Source of the DNA: Rhodanobacteraceae bacterium
GTDB lineage: Bacteria; Pseudomonadota; Gammaproteobacteria; Xanthomonadales; SZUA-5
Direction: 5' to 3'
DNA: 64,000 nt
NCBI GenBank assembly: GCA_024234055.1
Contig: JACKOW010000001.1
Coordinates: forward strand, 186,001 to 250,000
Position numbers and translations under genes: made by a program. The notes beneath the pieces are model-generated. The model did no database searches. It was not told the DNA's origin and saw only the letters and a program-made list of their open reading frames with translations. The stretch's first letter is position 1; every line of letters begins with the position of its first letter. Below are positions 51,819-60,047 of the stretch, in pieces.

Positions 51819-53759
51819 TTGACCCAGACCCCTGAGACCCGCCAACGTGCCCAGTCTGCCCTTGGCGCATGGGTGCGCGCGCTGGGTGTTTGCCTGCTGT
51901 GGTTTGGACTCATCGGAGCCGTGATCGGCGGCATGTATCTCGCGTCGATACCAGATGTTCCCGCCATCCGGGACATTGATGCGGCCGCATCAAGTACGCC
52001 CAGCCCCGGTACGGATGCGCCCCCTCGTGATGGCCCCTGGCAACACTTCGAACTGCCGCTCCGAATCTGCAAGGTGCGCTGCGATACCTTGTATACGGTC
52101 TTTCGCCATCGCTTCGACATGGCCCGATTGCCGGATCAGGACTGGGCCCTGTACCTGCCGTTCTTTGATGCCAACGTGGCGGTGTATCTCAATGGCAGAT
52201 TGCTCGACCAGCAGGGACGCATGCTGGCACCGGCAGATGTCTACCGCTTTCACTCCAGGTTGGTCCGATTACCGCTCTCGGAATTGCAGATGGGCGAGAA
52301 CGAGTTGATCCTGCAACTCGTGGCCGAGCGCCAGCGCTACGGTGGGCTGGCGCCATTCTATCTGGCTCCGATGGACGTCCTGGCAGCACCGCAGCGCTGG
52401 CGCGCGCGCCTGACCGAGCAGACCGTGGCCGGTGTCGGCTGGCTGCAGTCCGGCAGTCTGCTGGTGGCGCTGGTGTTGTTTCTCAGTGGCCGACGCGAGA
52501 GCTTGCTCGGTTGGTACCTGGTGTCGGCCGTGTTCTGGGTGTTGCTGATCGTCCTGCATGCCTCGCCGAGTTTTCTCGCCGACACCCCGTGGCGCTGGAC
52601 GGCGACCTTCATCAGCGTCTCCGGCGTGCTGTCCTTCAGTCCCTTGTTCATCATCGGCATCCTGCAGCCGCCGCCAGGATGGATGATCCGATCCCTGACA
52701 GCCTTGTTCGCGGCCTGCGCCTCGGTGTCGGTGCTGGCCATGCATGTGTTGCCCCTGGATGCCTATTGGCAGTTTCAACTTCCGAACTACATGCTCAAGT
52801 TCAGTGGCTATCTGCTGGTGCCCTTGATGCTGGTCCTGGTGCTGCGAATCACCCTCAAGCGTGCCCATTCCTGGTCAGCAGCCTGGTTGCTCGCCTTTGC
52901 CGCCATGCCCGGCATCATGGGTATCGCCGATGCCCTGCTTGGCACCTTGGGGCCGCCCTTGCAGATGGCCCTGCTGCCGCTCGGGGGCCTCGGTGTGTCA
53001 CTGGCATTGTGGCTGGAACTGTCCCGCCGCTTGATCGAGAACCATCGACGCATGGCGACGCACGCGGCTGAACTCGAAATCGAGGTGCGCGCGCGCGAAG
53101 CCGATCTGCGCGAATCTTACGAGCGCCTGCGCGATGCGGATCGAGAGCGGGCGCTGGGCGAGGAACGCCAACGCCTGTTGCGCGACATGCACGACGGTGT
53201 CGGTGGCCAGTTGGCCTCACTGGTACACCTGGCCGGGAATCCGGAGATCGGACGCGACCAGGTGGTCGCCGGATTGCGCGAAGGCCTGGCGGACTTGCGG
53301 CTGGTGCTCGATTCCCTGGCACAGGGCGATGACGATCCCATGGTCGCGCTCGGACGTCTGCGCCACCGGATTCAACCCACGTTGGAGGCGGCAGGAATCA
53401 GCCTGCGCTGGGCAGTGGATCCGGACCTGGAGTTGCCGGCCTGGAGCCCGGAGGCGGTGTTGAACATCTATCGCCTGCTGCAGGAAGCCATCCACAACGT
53501 CATTCGACATGCAAAGGCCCGGCAACTGACGCTGGGACTTCGGGCCTTCGGCGACCGCATCGAGTTCAGCGTCATTGACGACGGGGTTGGCCTCGATCCC
53601 GACGCCATCCCGGGGCGCGGCTTTGGTCTGGACAGCCTGCGCGCGCGTGCGGCCAAACTGGGCGGAGACCTGGAGTTGCGTTCGGCGCCGGGGCAGGGAA
53701 CCGCGGTGATGGTCAGTCTGCCGCGTCAGCCAGCCGCCGTGCCGCTGGTTGAACGCTGA
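51819..53759 (+). CDS. Membrane sensor histidine kinase (HisKA_3/LiaS type) with DISM-like sensor
   Basis: The 646-aa kinase probably starts at TTG 51819, because GGGAG lies nine bases before it and it directly follows the regulator stop. A first membrane helix (ALGVCLLWFGLIGAVIGGMY) is followed by a periplasmic beta-rich domain (about 75-190, resembling 7TMR-DISM extracellular domains). About seven membrane helices follow (about 200-410). The DHp motif is LLRDMHDGVGGQL with His458; the ATPase domain holds LLQEAIHNVIRHAKA, IDDGVGLDPD and GFGLDSLRARAAKLGG. It partners the preceding NarL-type regulator. Confidence 0.93.
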   Translation: MTQTPETRQRAQSALGAWVRALGVCLLWFGLIGAVIGGMYLASIPDVPAIRDIDAAASSTPSPGTDAPPRDGPWQHFELPLRICKVRCDTLYTVFRHRFDMARLPDQDWALYLPFFDANVAVYLNGRLLDQQGRMLAPADVYRFHSRLVRLPLSELQMGENELILQLVAERQRYGGLAPFYLAPMDVLAAPQRWRARLTEQTVAGVGWLQSGSLLVALVLFLSGRRESLLGWYLVSAVFWVLLIVLHASPSFLADTPWRWTATFISVSGVLSFSPLFIIGILQPPPGWMIRSLTALFAACASVSVLAMHVLPLDAYWQFQLPNYMLKFSGYLLVPLMLVLVLRITLKRAHSWSAAWLLAFAAMPGIMGIADALLGTLGPPLQMALLPLGGLGVSLALWLELSRRLIENHRRMATHAAELEIEVRAREADLRESYERLRDADRERALGEERQRLLRDMHDGVGGQLASLVHLAGNPEIGRDQVVAGLREGLADLRLVLDSLAQGDDDPMVALGRLRHRIQPTLEAAGISLRWAVDPDLELPAWSPEAVLNIYRLLQEAIHNVIRHAKARQLTLGLRAFGDRIEFSVIDDGVGLDPDAIPGRGFGLDSLRARAAKLGGDLELRSAPGQGTAVMVSLPRQPAAVPLVER

Positions 53760-53861
53760 ACTATCCGGCCAGAACTACGTTTGCGACTCTGGCCTGGCAG
53801 TTGCCGACCTGCAGTTCCAAAAAAGGCTATTCCTCGCCGATTCGGTGGGCGCAGCACACCC

Positions 53862-53932
53862 GTGGGAGCGGGCTTCGCCCGCGAGCTTTGGACGAGTTTG
53901 CGGAAGCGATCGCGGGCGAAGCCCGCTCCCAC
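53862..53932. repeat. Inverted pair of REP-like units
   Basis: GTGGGAGCGGGCTTCGCCCG (53862-53886) and CGGGCGAAGCCCGCTCCCAC (53909-53932) are inverted copies with a 22-nt spacer. It sits between the histidine kinase stop and the convergent PLD gene, and could be a bidirectional terminator or REP/BIME element. Confidence 0.85.
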
Positions 53933-53958
53933 AGAGGCCCCATCGATTCAGCGCGCGC

Positions 53959-55065
53959 CTATAGCCAGCGTCTTGCCAACCAGCCGATAAGCCCGGACAA
54001 CCAGGTCCAGCCGTAGCGATGCGACCAGCCTCCCGCGTGGATTTCCTCGGATTCGCCGAGATCTGCGAGATAGTCGGCTTCGAGTTGCAGATGCAGCGCG
54101 GGCGCATCCGACAGCAGCACCAACTCGTCATTGATGAGCAGGCTGCGGTAATCCAGATTGGCGGTGCCAACCATGCTCCACTCGTCGTCGATCACTGCGG
54201 TCTTGGCATGCAGCATGCGCGGCAGGTACTCGAAGATGCGCACGCCTTTGGCCAGCAGCCGCGCATAGGCCGCGCGGCTGGCCCATTGCGCCAGCGGCAC
54301 ATCGCTGTGCCTGGGCACCAGCACGCGCACGTCAGCGCCGCGGCGCACGGCATGGATCATGGCTCGCTGGATCGCGGCCGGCGGCACGAAATAGGGCGTC
54401 GCCAGCCACAGGCGCCTGCGCGCGCCGCGAAAGTATCGGGTCAGCAGACGCTTCAGCAGGAAGCGTCGCCGCAGGCCCAGATTCGGCACCAGATAGCCCT
54501 CGGCGCCTCGCAACTGGCGCCAGGGACGGCGGCGTAGGGGCGCCCGGCCGTACTCGTCGAAAGCTTCAATGGCCCGGGCCACCAGGGAGCCGGTCAACCG
54601 CACATGGGTGTCGCGCCAGCGTGCGGATCCAAAGTGCTGCTGCGAAGCCTGCCGATGCAGATTGAATCCGCCGAGGTAGCAGCAGTGCTGATCCACCACC
54701 AGCAGCTTGCGGTGGTTGCGGCGATGAAACTCGAAAGGACGCCGCCAGTTCCAGCGTCGGCACCATTCCAGCTGTACGCCGCCCACCTGCAGCTGCGCCG
54801 CAAGCTCGGCACTCATGGTGTCGAAGGAGCCGATGGCATCGATGCGCAGATGCACCTTGCAACCGACCCGGGCACGCTCGATCAGTGCCTCGGCGAAGGC
54901 CTGTCCGATCTCGTCGGCCGCGTAGATGTAGGTTTCCATGCGCACCTGGCCGGACGCGCGGCGGATGTCGTCGAGCATGGCCGCGTACAGCGTGTCGCCT
55001 TCGACAAAACGCTGAATGGCGCCAGAGGCGCCATCGGCCATTCCCTCTGCACTCTCACCAAACAT
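53959..55065 (-). CDS. Phospholipase D-type cardiolipin synthase (ClsB-like)
   Basis: This 368-aa protein has no N-terminal membrane helices, unlike the ClsA-type protein at 42865. It has two HKD motifs: HRRNHRKLLVVDQHCCYLGG and LHAKTAVIDDEWSMVGTANL. It starts MFGESAEGMADGASGAIQRF; VEGDTLYAAMLDDIRRASGQ and METYIYAADEIGQAFAEALI are typical of ClsB. A hydrophobic C-terminus (WTWLSGLIGWLARRWL) may attach it to the membrane. It probably makes cardiolipin from phosphatidylglycerol plus phosphatidylethanolamine or PG, by analogy. Confidence 0.88.
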   Translation of the reverse strand: MFGESAEGMADGASGAIQRFVEGDTLYAAMLDDIRRASGQVRMETYIYAADEIGQAFAEALIERARVGCKVHLRIDAIGSFDTMSAELAAQLQVGGVQLEWCRRWNWRRPFEFHRRNHRKLLVVDQHCCYLGGFNLHRQASQQHFGSARWRDTHVRLTGSLVARAIEAFDEYGRAPLRRRPWRQLRGAEGYLVPNLGLRRRFLLKRLLTRYFRGARRRLWLATPYFVPPAAIQRAMIHAVRRGADVRVLVPRHSDVPLAQWASRAAYARLLAKGVRIFEYLPRMLHAKTAVIDDEWSMVGTANLDYRSLLINDELVLLSDAPALHLQLEADYLADLGESEEIHAGGWSHRYGWTWLSGLIGWLARRWL

Positions 55066-55089
55066 GCCGCAAGCACCTGAATAAAAACA

Positions 55090-55219
55090 TTTTCCGCAAA
55101 GGACGCAAAGGACGCAAAGTAGAGCGATTCCAAGTTGTCAGCCGGTTGTGTCGCCAGAGATCGCCGCTCAGCCGACCAACCTTTGAAACTTTCGCGTCCT
55201 TTGCGTCCTTTGCGGAAAA
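55090..55219. repeat. Inverted repeat built on CGCAAAGGA octamers
   Basis: TTTTCCGCAAAGGACGCAAA... (55090-55120) and ...TTTGCGTCCTTTGCGGAAAA (55188-55219) are inverted repeats with about 31 of 32 positions matching, one an inserted base. The 67-nt centre has no ORF of note. With the ~50-bp element at 55241 this fills the 336-bp gap before the phosphatase gene. Confidence 0.85.
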
Positions 55220-55240
55220 AAATGCCCCCCCTCCGAGATC

Positions 55241-55290
55241 GCCGCCGGTTTGATGCGCGAATAAGCGCACCGCCAGGGGCGACCGGGACT
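55241..55290 (-). repeat. ~50-bp dispersed intergenic element, copy 2 (inverted)
   Basis: On the minus strand this reads AGTCCCGGTCGCCCCTGGCG, then GTGCGCTTATTCGCGCATCA and AACCGGCGGC. It differs from copy 1 at 9041-9091 at only a few positions. Confidence 0.7.
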
Positions 55291-55401
55291 CTGGCCAGGA
55301 TCCATCAATTGCATACGCTTGCATCGAAGCGGCGCCAGATTAGGCCGCGTCCTCGATCGCGTCCACTGCCGTCGACATGCCGGCTTGCGTAGACTAGAAA
55401 G

Positions 55402-55863
55402 ATGAATAACATCCTGTTTGTCTGCAGCGGCAATATCTGCCGCAGTCCCACCGCCGAGGGTATTGCCCGGGCTCGCGCCCAGGCCCTCAGCCTGGATCTG
55501 CACTTCGATTCCGCCGGCACCGAGGATTACCACATCGGTCAGGCCCCCGACGCGCGCTCGCGCCAGGTGGCGCGCGAACGCGGTACACCCATTGATGCCC
55601 TGCGCGCACGTCAGATCTGCGTGGCTGATTTTCATCAGTTTGATCTGATCCTGGTCGCCGACCGCGGCCACCTGCGAGAGCTTGGTCGACTCAAGCCCGC
55701 CACGGCGACGGCGCAGGTGGCACTGCAGCTGCCGTGGTGCGGCATCGACACGCCAGACCAGGTGCCCGATCCCTACTATGGGCCCATGGCGGGATTTGCC
55801 GAGGTCTACGACTTGCTGGACCGGGCCGCGGCGGGGCTGCTGGCGCGCCTGCGTTCGGGCTGA
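55402..55863 (+). CDS. Low-molecular-weight protein-tyrosine phosphatase
   Basis: This 153-aa enzyme begins MNNILFVCSGNICRSPTAEG with the CX5R phosphate-binding loop (Cys8 to Arg14). The general-acid Asp lies in VPDPYYGPMAGFAEVYDLL. It should remove phosphate from phosphotyrosine; bacterial members often regulate exopolysaccharide kinases, but no such cluster is nearby. A separate NNILFVCSGNIC start with no competing Met makes the start certain. Confidence 0.94.
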   Translation: MNNILFVCSGNICRSPTAEGIARARAQALSLDLHFDSAGTEDYHIGQAPDARSRQVARERGTPIDALRARQICVADFHQFDLILVADRGHLRELGRLKPATATAQVALQLPWCGIDTPDQVPDPYYGPMAGFAEVYDLLDRAAAGLLARLRSG

Positions 55864-55978
55864 CCCGCCGATCGAGGAGCGGTCTTGCCTGCGGGCTGGA
55901 GCAGACCAGCGCATTCCAGAGCGTTCCCGCAGACCCGCCTGCAGATAGCCGGGTGGACACAGGGCGCGCTGCCGCAGC

Positions 55979-57706
55979 TCAGCCTGATGCCGGTGCAGCG
56001 CCGGTGTCGGTCTGATCGCGCTGAGGTTCACCGGCGTCGGTGTGTTCGCCAGGCTGTAGTGGCGGCACGAAGGTGCAGATCTGGTTGCGACCGGCGCGCT
56101 TGGCCTGATACAGGGCGTGATCGGCTGCACCGATCAGTTCGTCCATCTGCGCCCGCTGTTCCGAGCAAGCCACGCCGCCACTGAATGTGACTCGAAAAGA
56201 GTGAGCGCCGTGCTGCTGCGCCAGGCCGGCGAAGCGCTCGCGCAATTCATCGATGATTCGAGCCGCTTCCTTCAGCGGGGTATCCGGCAGGATCACCGCA
56301 AATTCCTCGCCGCCATAGCGACCGATGATGTCGGTGCGGCGCAGGCTCTGGCGCAGTTGCCGCGCCAGCATGCGCAGCACGCGGTCGCCGGCAGGGTGCC
56401 CATATTGATCATTGACCTGCTTGAAGTTGTCGAGGTCGAGCATGGCAAAGCACAGGGGCGAATTCCGCCTCAAGGCCAGCGGCAGCAACTCTTCGAGTTG
56501 CAGCCGGGTGGTGATCTGCGTCAGCAGGCCGGTGAGCCCGTCGGTGCGCATCAGCTCGCTGAGGGTGCGAAAGCGGGCGGCGCGATTGGATACGGCGGCG
56601 ATCAGGTGATCGGCCCGGATCGGTTTCAGCAGAAACTCGTCGCCGCCAACGCGCAGCGCCTGCAGATGATCATCGAGACGATTCTCAACCGACAGAAAGA
56701 TGATTGGCAGGCTGTCGTAATTGGGCTTCTGCCGGATCAGCGCCGAGAGCTCCGTGCCCGAGCACTCGGGCATGTACAGATCCATCAACAACAGATCGGG
56801 TTTGAACTCGGCCAGTTGATCGAGCGCCTCGAAGGGGTCGGTGAAGGCCCTCACCTCCATGCCGGCACTGCGGAGCACCTCGGCATGGTGCTGCGCCAGT
56901 TCCTCGACATCCTCCAGCACCAGAATCCGGAATGGCGCCGCCCTGGAGCGCCCGGTCATGCGATCCAGGGTTTCCACCAGCGCGGGATAGTCTATCGGCT
57001 TGCCGAAATAGGCCGCCGCCCCCGCTCGCAGCGCGCAGAGACGTTCGCGCCAACCTTCGTACTCCGACAGCATGATGATCGGGACATCCAGGCTATCCGC
57101 GTCCAGGTGCCGGGCCAGTTGCAGGGGGTCTTCGGCCACGCTCTTCTTGCACCGATCCGTATCGAGCAGGATGGCCAGCGGCTTTCGCGACGACATGGCC
57201 GTCCGGGCCGCGCTCCAATCACCAACTACCTTTGCGAAATAGCCGAAATCACCCAGGCGAAGCGCCATCTCCTGCGCTGACAGGTGGTTGTCGCCAATGA
57301 CGAAAACCCGGTTCGGATCCGACGATTCAGCCTCCACCGCCGCGGGCAGCGACTTCGCCGGTGCGCCGTCTGGCGGAGAAAGACCAAGCTTCACGACCTC
57401 GTCGACGAGGGCGGCGACGGCGCTACGGTGGGGATCATCCAGTGTGCCTTGATCCAGCGCCTTCTGCAGCTTGATCTCAAGCTGAAGTGCGCAGGCACCC
57501 AGCGCTACGTAGCCGAAGGTGCTGGCAGATCCGGCCAGCCCGTGGGCCATGAACCTCAATGAGCACAGCTGATCCTGCGGTTGGGCACGCTGAACGCATT
57601 CGAGCCAGCCCTCGCGCAACCGGGCGACGCGCTGCGGCAACTTGCCGACATAGCGCAGGCGCAGGCTGTCAAGCTGCGCTTGACGCTGCAAATGGTCACT
57701 CGGCAT
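55979..57706 (-). CDS. HPt-REC-REC-GGDEF response regulator/diguanylate cyclase
   Basis: The 575-aa protein has an HPt-like domain (about 20-115, His55 in FMAHGLAGSASTFGY). A degenerate receiver follows (about 130-250, FVIGDNHLSAQEMALRLGDF, ILLDTDRC), then an intact receiver (about 258-375, VLEDVEELAQHHAE, LLLMDLYMPECSGTE, LLKPIRADHL). The C-terminal GGDEF domain has GGEEF, with LDNFKQVNDQYGHPAGDRVL, and the RxxD inhibitory site (RRTD) five residues before GGEEF. It makes c-di-GMP, with product inhibition expected. An acidic tail with Pro/Asp/Thr follows. It is downstream of trmJ on the same strand. Confidence 0.93.
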   Translation of the reverse strand: MPSDHLQRQAQLDSLRLRYVGKLPQRVARLREGWLECVQRAQPQDQLCSLRFMAHGLAGSASTFGYVALGACALQLEIKLQKALDQGTLDDPHRSAVAALVDEVVKLGLSPPDGAPAKSLPAAVEAESSDPNRVFVIGDNHLSAQEMALRLGDFGYFAKVVGDWSAARTAMSSRKPLAILLDTDRCKKSVAEDPLQLARHLDADSLDVPIIMLSEYEGWRERLCALRAGAAAYFGKPIDYPALVETLDRMTGRSRAAPFRILVLEDVEELAQHHAEVLRSAGMEVRAFTDPFEALDQLAEFKPDLLLMDLYMPECSGTELSALIRQKPNYDSLPIIFLSVENRLDDHLQALRVGGDEFLLKPIRADHLIAAVSNRAARFRTLSELMRTDGLTGLLTQITTRLQLEELLPLALRRNSPLCFAMLDLDNFKQVNDQYGHPAGDRVLRMLARQLRQSLRRTDIIGRYGGEEFAVILPDTPLKEAARIIDELRERFAGLAQQHGAHSFRVTFSGGVACSEQRAQMDELIGAADHALYQAKRAGRNQICTFVPPLQPGEHTDAGEPQRDQTDTGAAPASG

Positions 57707-57869
57707 GGCACCCCCGTGCAGCCATGGATAGGTCCGGCTCAGGCGTGTGGGAAGCCCTGACTACCGTCACCCAGCGAAGTCTCGCATCCCCCATGTTACG
57801 CCCTTGCCCAGGCGTGCAAGCCGCCGCGGGTCGCCACGAGCCACAAAGTTCCAGCCTTGAATGCATCGT

Positions 57870-58631
57870 TCAGTTTGGATCGGCCGCCGGTGGCGCCGCG
57901 CGCAGGCTCCGCAACACCCCGTGCAGCATCTGCAACTCGGCACGATCGAAGGCCGCGCGTTGCAGACTTCGGCGCAGGGCTTCGAGCGCCAGATCGCGGT
58001 TCTTGTTGCCGTAGTAGCCGCTGTCTGCGAGGGCGCTGTCCAGTGCAGCCAGCCAGTGTGCGAAGGCCTCCCGCGGAGCGCCGGCGCGCACGCCCGTGCC
58101 TGGCCCCGCATCAAGGACCGCCATTCGCATTTCATAGCAGATCAGCTGCACCGCCGCGGCCAGATTCAGGGAGCGACAGTCCGGATGGCTGGGAATTCTT
58201 ACCAGGGTGTCACAGAGCGCCATGTCGGCGTTGTCGAGGCCCGCCTCCTCGCCGCCGAAGACCAGCGCCACTGGCCCTGCGCCAGCGCGGGCCAGAGCCT
58301 GCGGTCCAAGCTGTCGCGGACTGAGCACCGGCAGCGGTACCCGCCGTTGGCGCGCGCTGATCCCGAAGACCGTGTGGCAATCAGCGGTCACCGCACCCAG
58401 CGCTGAATGCACGCGGGCAGCCTCCAGCAGATCACCCGCGGAGACGGCCAGGCGCCAGGCATCGCCGTGTGGGAATTCGCGCGGACGCACCAGGTGCAGT
58501 TCGGTCAGGCCCATGGTCTTCATGGCCCGCGCGGCCGCACCGATGTTGCCGGGCTCCTGGGTATCGCAGAGCACGACGCGAATGTTCATCGGGATCGGCG
58601 TGGGCATGGAGCTGTCATCAACGGCAGGCAT
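57870..58631 (-). CDS. trmJ: TrmJ: tRNA (cytidine/uridine-32-2'-O)-methyltransferase
   Basis: This SPOUT-family enzyme methylates the ribose of nucleotide 32 in the tRNA anticodon loop using S-adenosylmethionine. Conserved segments are VLCDTQEPGNIGAAARAMKT, LVRPREFPHGDAWRLA, VFGISARQRRVP, the SAM/trefoil-knot motifs LVFGGEEAGL and IPSHPDCRSLNLAAAVQLIC, and the C-terminal dimer helices. The ATG at 58631 has GAAGG just upstream; internal ATGs at 58607 and 58589 (MNIRVVLCD) fit the E. coli start better and are possible. It has 25 bp to the upstream VOC gene. Confidence 0.93.
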   Translation of the reverse strand: MPAVDDSSMPTPIPMNIRVVLCDTQEPGNIGAAARAMKTMGLTELHLVRPREFPHGDAWRLAVSAGDLLEAARVHSALGAVTADCHTVFGISARQRRVPLPVLSPRQLGPQALARAGAGPVALVFGGEEAGLDNADMALCDTLVRIPSHPDCRSLNLAAAVQLICYEMRMAVLDAGPGTGVRAGAPREAFAHWLAALDSALADSGYYGNKNRDLALEALRRSLQRAAFDRAELQMLHGVLRSLRAAPPAADPN

Positions 58632-58656
58632 GCACCTTCAGCGCTCGCGGTCGTGA

Positions 58657-59055
58657 TCAAGCTGCCGGGCTGTTGGCCGGCGGCTGCCACAGCTCCACGC
58701 GATTGCCTTCCGGGTCCATGACCCAGCCGAACTTGCCGTACTCGGACTCATCCACCTTGTTGTCCACCTGGCAACCCTCGGCGCGCAGCGCTGCCAGCAG
58801 GGCGTGCAGATCGGCCACCCGGTAATTGACCATGAACGGCGCCGTGCTCGGCGCGAAGTAGCCGCTGTCGGCCGCAAAGATGCTCCACACCGTGGTCCCG
58901 CCATCGGGCTCCGGGCGCGCCGGATCGTTCCAGGCGAAGGAGGTGCCGCCCCAGTCCTGCACATCGATGCCCAGATGGCGTCGATACCACTGTTTCATCA
59001 CTTCAGGGTCGCGAGCCTTGATGAAGATGCCGCCGATACCGGTCACGCGCTTCAT
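58657..59055 (-). CDS. VOC-family (glyoxalase/bleomycin-resistance-like) protein
   Basis: From the ATG at 59055 (GGAG ten bases upstream) the 132-aa protein has two beta-alpha-beta-beta-beta halves of the vicinal-oxygen-chelate fold: MKRVTGIGGIFIKARDPEVM, WYRRHLGIDVQDWGGTSFAW, then FMVNYRVADLHALLAALRAE and MDPEGNRVELWQPP. VELWQPP is the usual end with the second metal ligand Glu. The substrate is unknown. It is the first gene of a three-gene minus-strand run with trmJ and the diguanylate cyclase. Confidence 0.87.
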   Translation of the reverse strand: MKRVTGIGGIFIKARDPEVMKQWYRRHLGIDVQDWGGTSFAWNDPARPEPDGGTTVWSIFAADSGYFAPSTAPFMVNYRVADLHALLAALRAEGCQVDNKVDESEYGKFGWVMDPEGNRVELWQPPANSPAA

Positions 59056-59157
59056 GCCGTTTTCTCCGTAGGGCAGGAATTGCCCGAGGCCGGGCCATGG
59101 TGCCGCAAGAGGCGGGTGCTGATCCAGCGGCAGGTGCGGGGCAGAAGGGTGGTCCCC

Positions 59158-59337
59158 AGGTAGGAGCGACCTCGCGTCGCGACCGGCAGGCTCAGGGCTG
59201 CCCAGGTAGGAGCGACCTCGCGTCGCGACCGACAGGCTCAGAGTCGCCAAGGTAGGAGCGACCTTGTGTCGCGACCGGCAGCTCCGGGATTGCCGAGCAC
59301 GTGACCATAGCGTCGCGACACAAGGTCGCTCCTACGG
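59158..59337 (+). repeat. REP-like array of three direct units and one inverted unit
   Basis: TAGGAGCGACCTCGCGTCGC begins at 59161 and 59207 and, with TTGTG, at 59253, giving a 46-bp period with GCCCAGG/GCCAAGG-like links. An inverted unit (GCGACACAAGGTCGCTCCTA) follows at about 59311-59337. The array fills the 373-bp gap 59056-59428, where I see no gene. Confidence 0.9.
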
Positions 59338-59428
59338 TGGGTTGTGGCCATGCCGCACTTCCAGCACACGCGTCCACGCTCATTGCCCGCGATGATGGTC
59401 TACGTTCTTTGCAAGGAAGCCATCTGCC

Positions 59429-59980
59429 ATGAACCCGCATCTCTGCATCAGCCTGATTCTGGCGCTGGCGAGCAGTGCTACCGCCGCTGCCGACGCTCCG
59501 CCGTCGGCCCAGGCGCCCGCCATGACCGCGTTGGAATGCGCCGTCTGGGCCCGTGAGGCCAGTTTCGCGGCCAGTGTCGCCGCCCACGACGCCCAGGCCT
59601 TTCGTGCTCATCTGCATCCGGATGCGGTCTTCATCGACGGCCGAGGCAACGCCACCCGCGGCGCCGATGCGGTGGCCGAATCCTGGAGTGCCATCGTCGA
59701 AGGCCAGCAGATCATCCTGGGCTGGCACCCGTCCGTGGTCGTGATTGCCGGCGATCCCGCCGTGGCACTGTCGCGCGGCCCTTACTGGATGGAGTTGCCA
59801 CAGGCCGACGGACCGCCGAAGTACATGACCGGGCAGTTCATCTCGACCTGGGTGCGCAATGCCAAGGGCGAATGGCAGGTGCTGTTCGATGGTGGCGGCG
59901 GCAATCAGCCACAACCATCGAGCGCCGAGGAGATCGAGGCGCTCAAGGCCAGTCTCGATCAGACCTGCCCGTCAACCTAA
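59429..59980 (+). CDS. Exported NTF2-like (SnoaL/DUF4440-type) protein
   Basis: The 183-aa precursor has a signal peptide (MNPHLCISLILALASSATAA) and an NTF2-like fold: LECAVWAREASFAASVAAHD, the strand-loop FRAHLHPDAVFIDGRGNATR, then IILGWHPSVVVIAGDPAVAL and GQFISTWVRNAKGEWQVLFD-GGG. These match DUF4440/SnoaL-like proteins annotated as periplasmic hypothetical enzymes or ketosteroid-isomerase-like. A catalytic acid pair cannot be assigned with confidence. The next gene begins after 67 bp. Confidence 0.82.
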   Translation: MNPHLCISLILALASSATAAADAPPSAQAPAMTALECAVWAREASFAASVAAHDAQAFRAHLHPDAVFIDGRGNATRGADAVAESWSAIVEGQQIILGWHPSVVVIAGDPAVALSRGPYWMELPQADGPPKYMTGQFISTWVRNAKGEWQVLFDGGGGNQPQPSSAEEIEALKASLDQTCPST

Positions 59981-60047
59981 CATTTGCTCACACGTTCTCC
60001 AGAGCTCGGGCTTATGCTGTGCCGAGATTCCGGGAGATCAGTGATCC

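Noticed and set aside
59158..59337. CRISPR array
   Set aside because: The 46-bp units have no unique spacers of constant length, one unit is inverted, and they match the REP family found elsewhere in the window.
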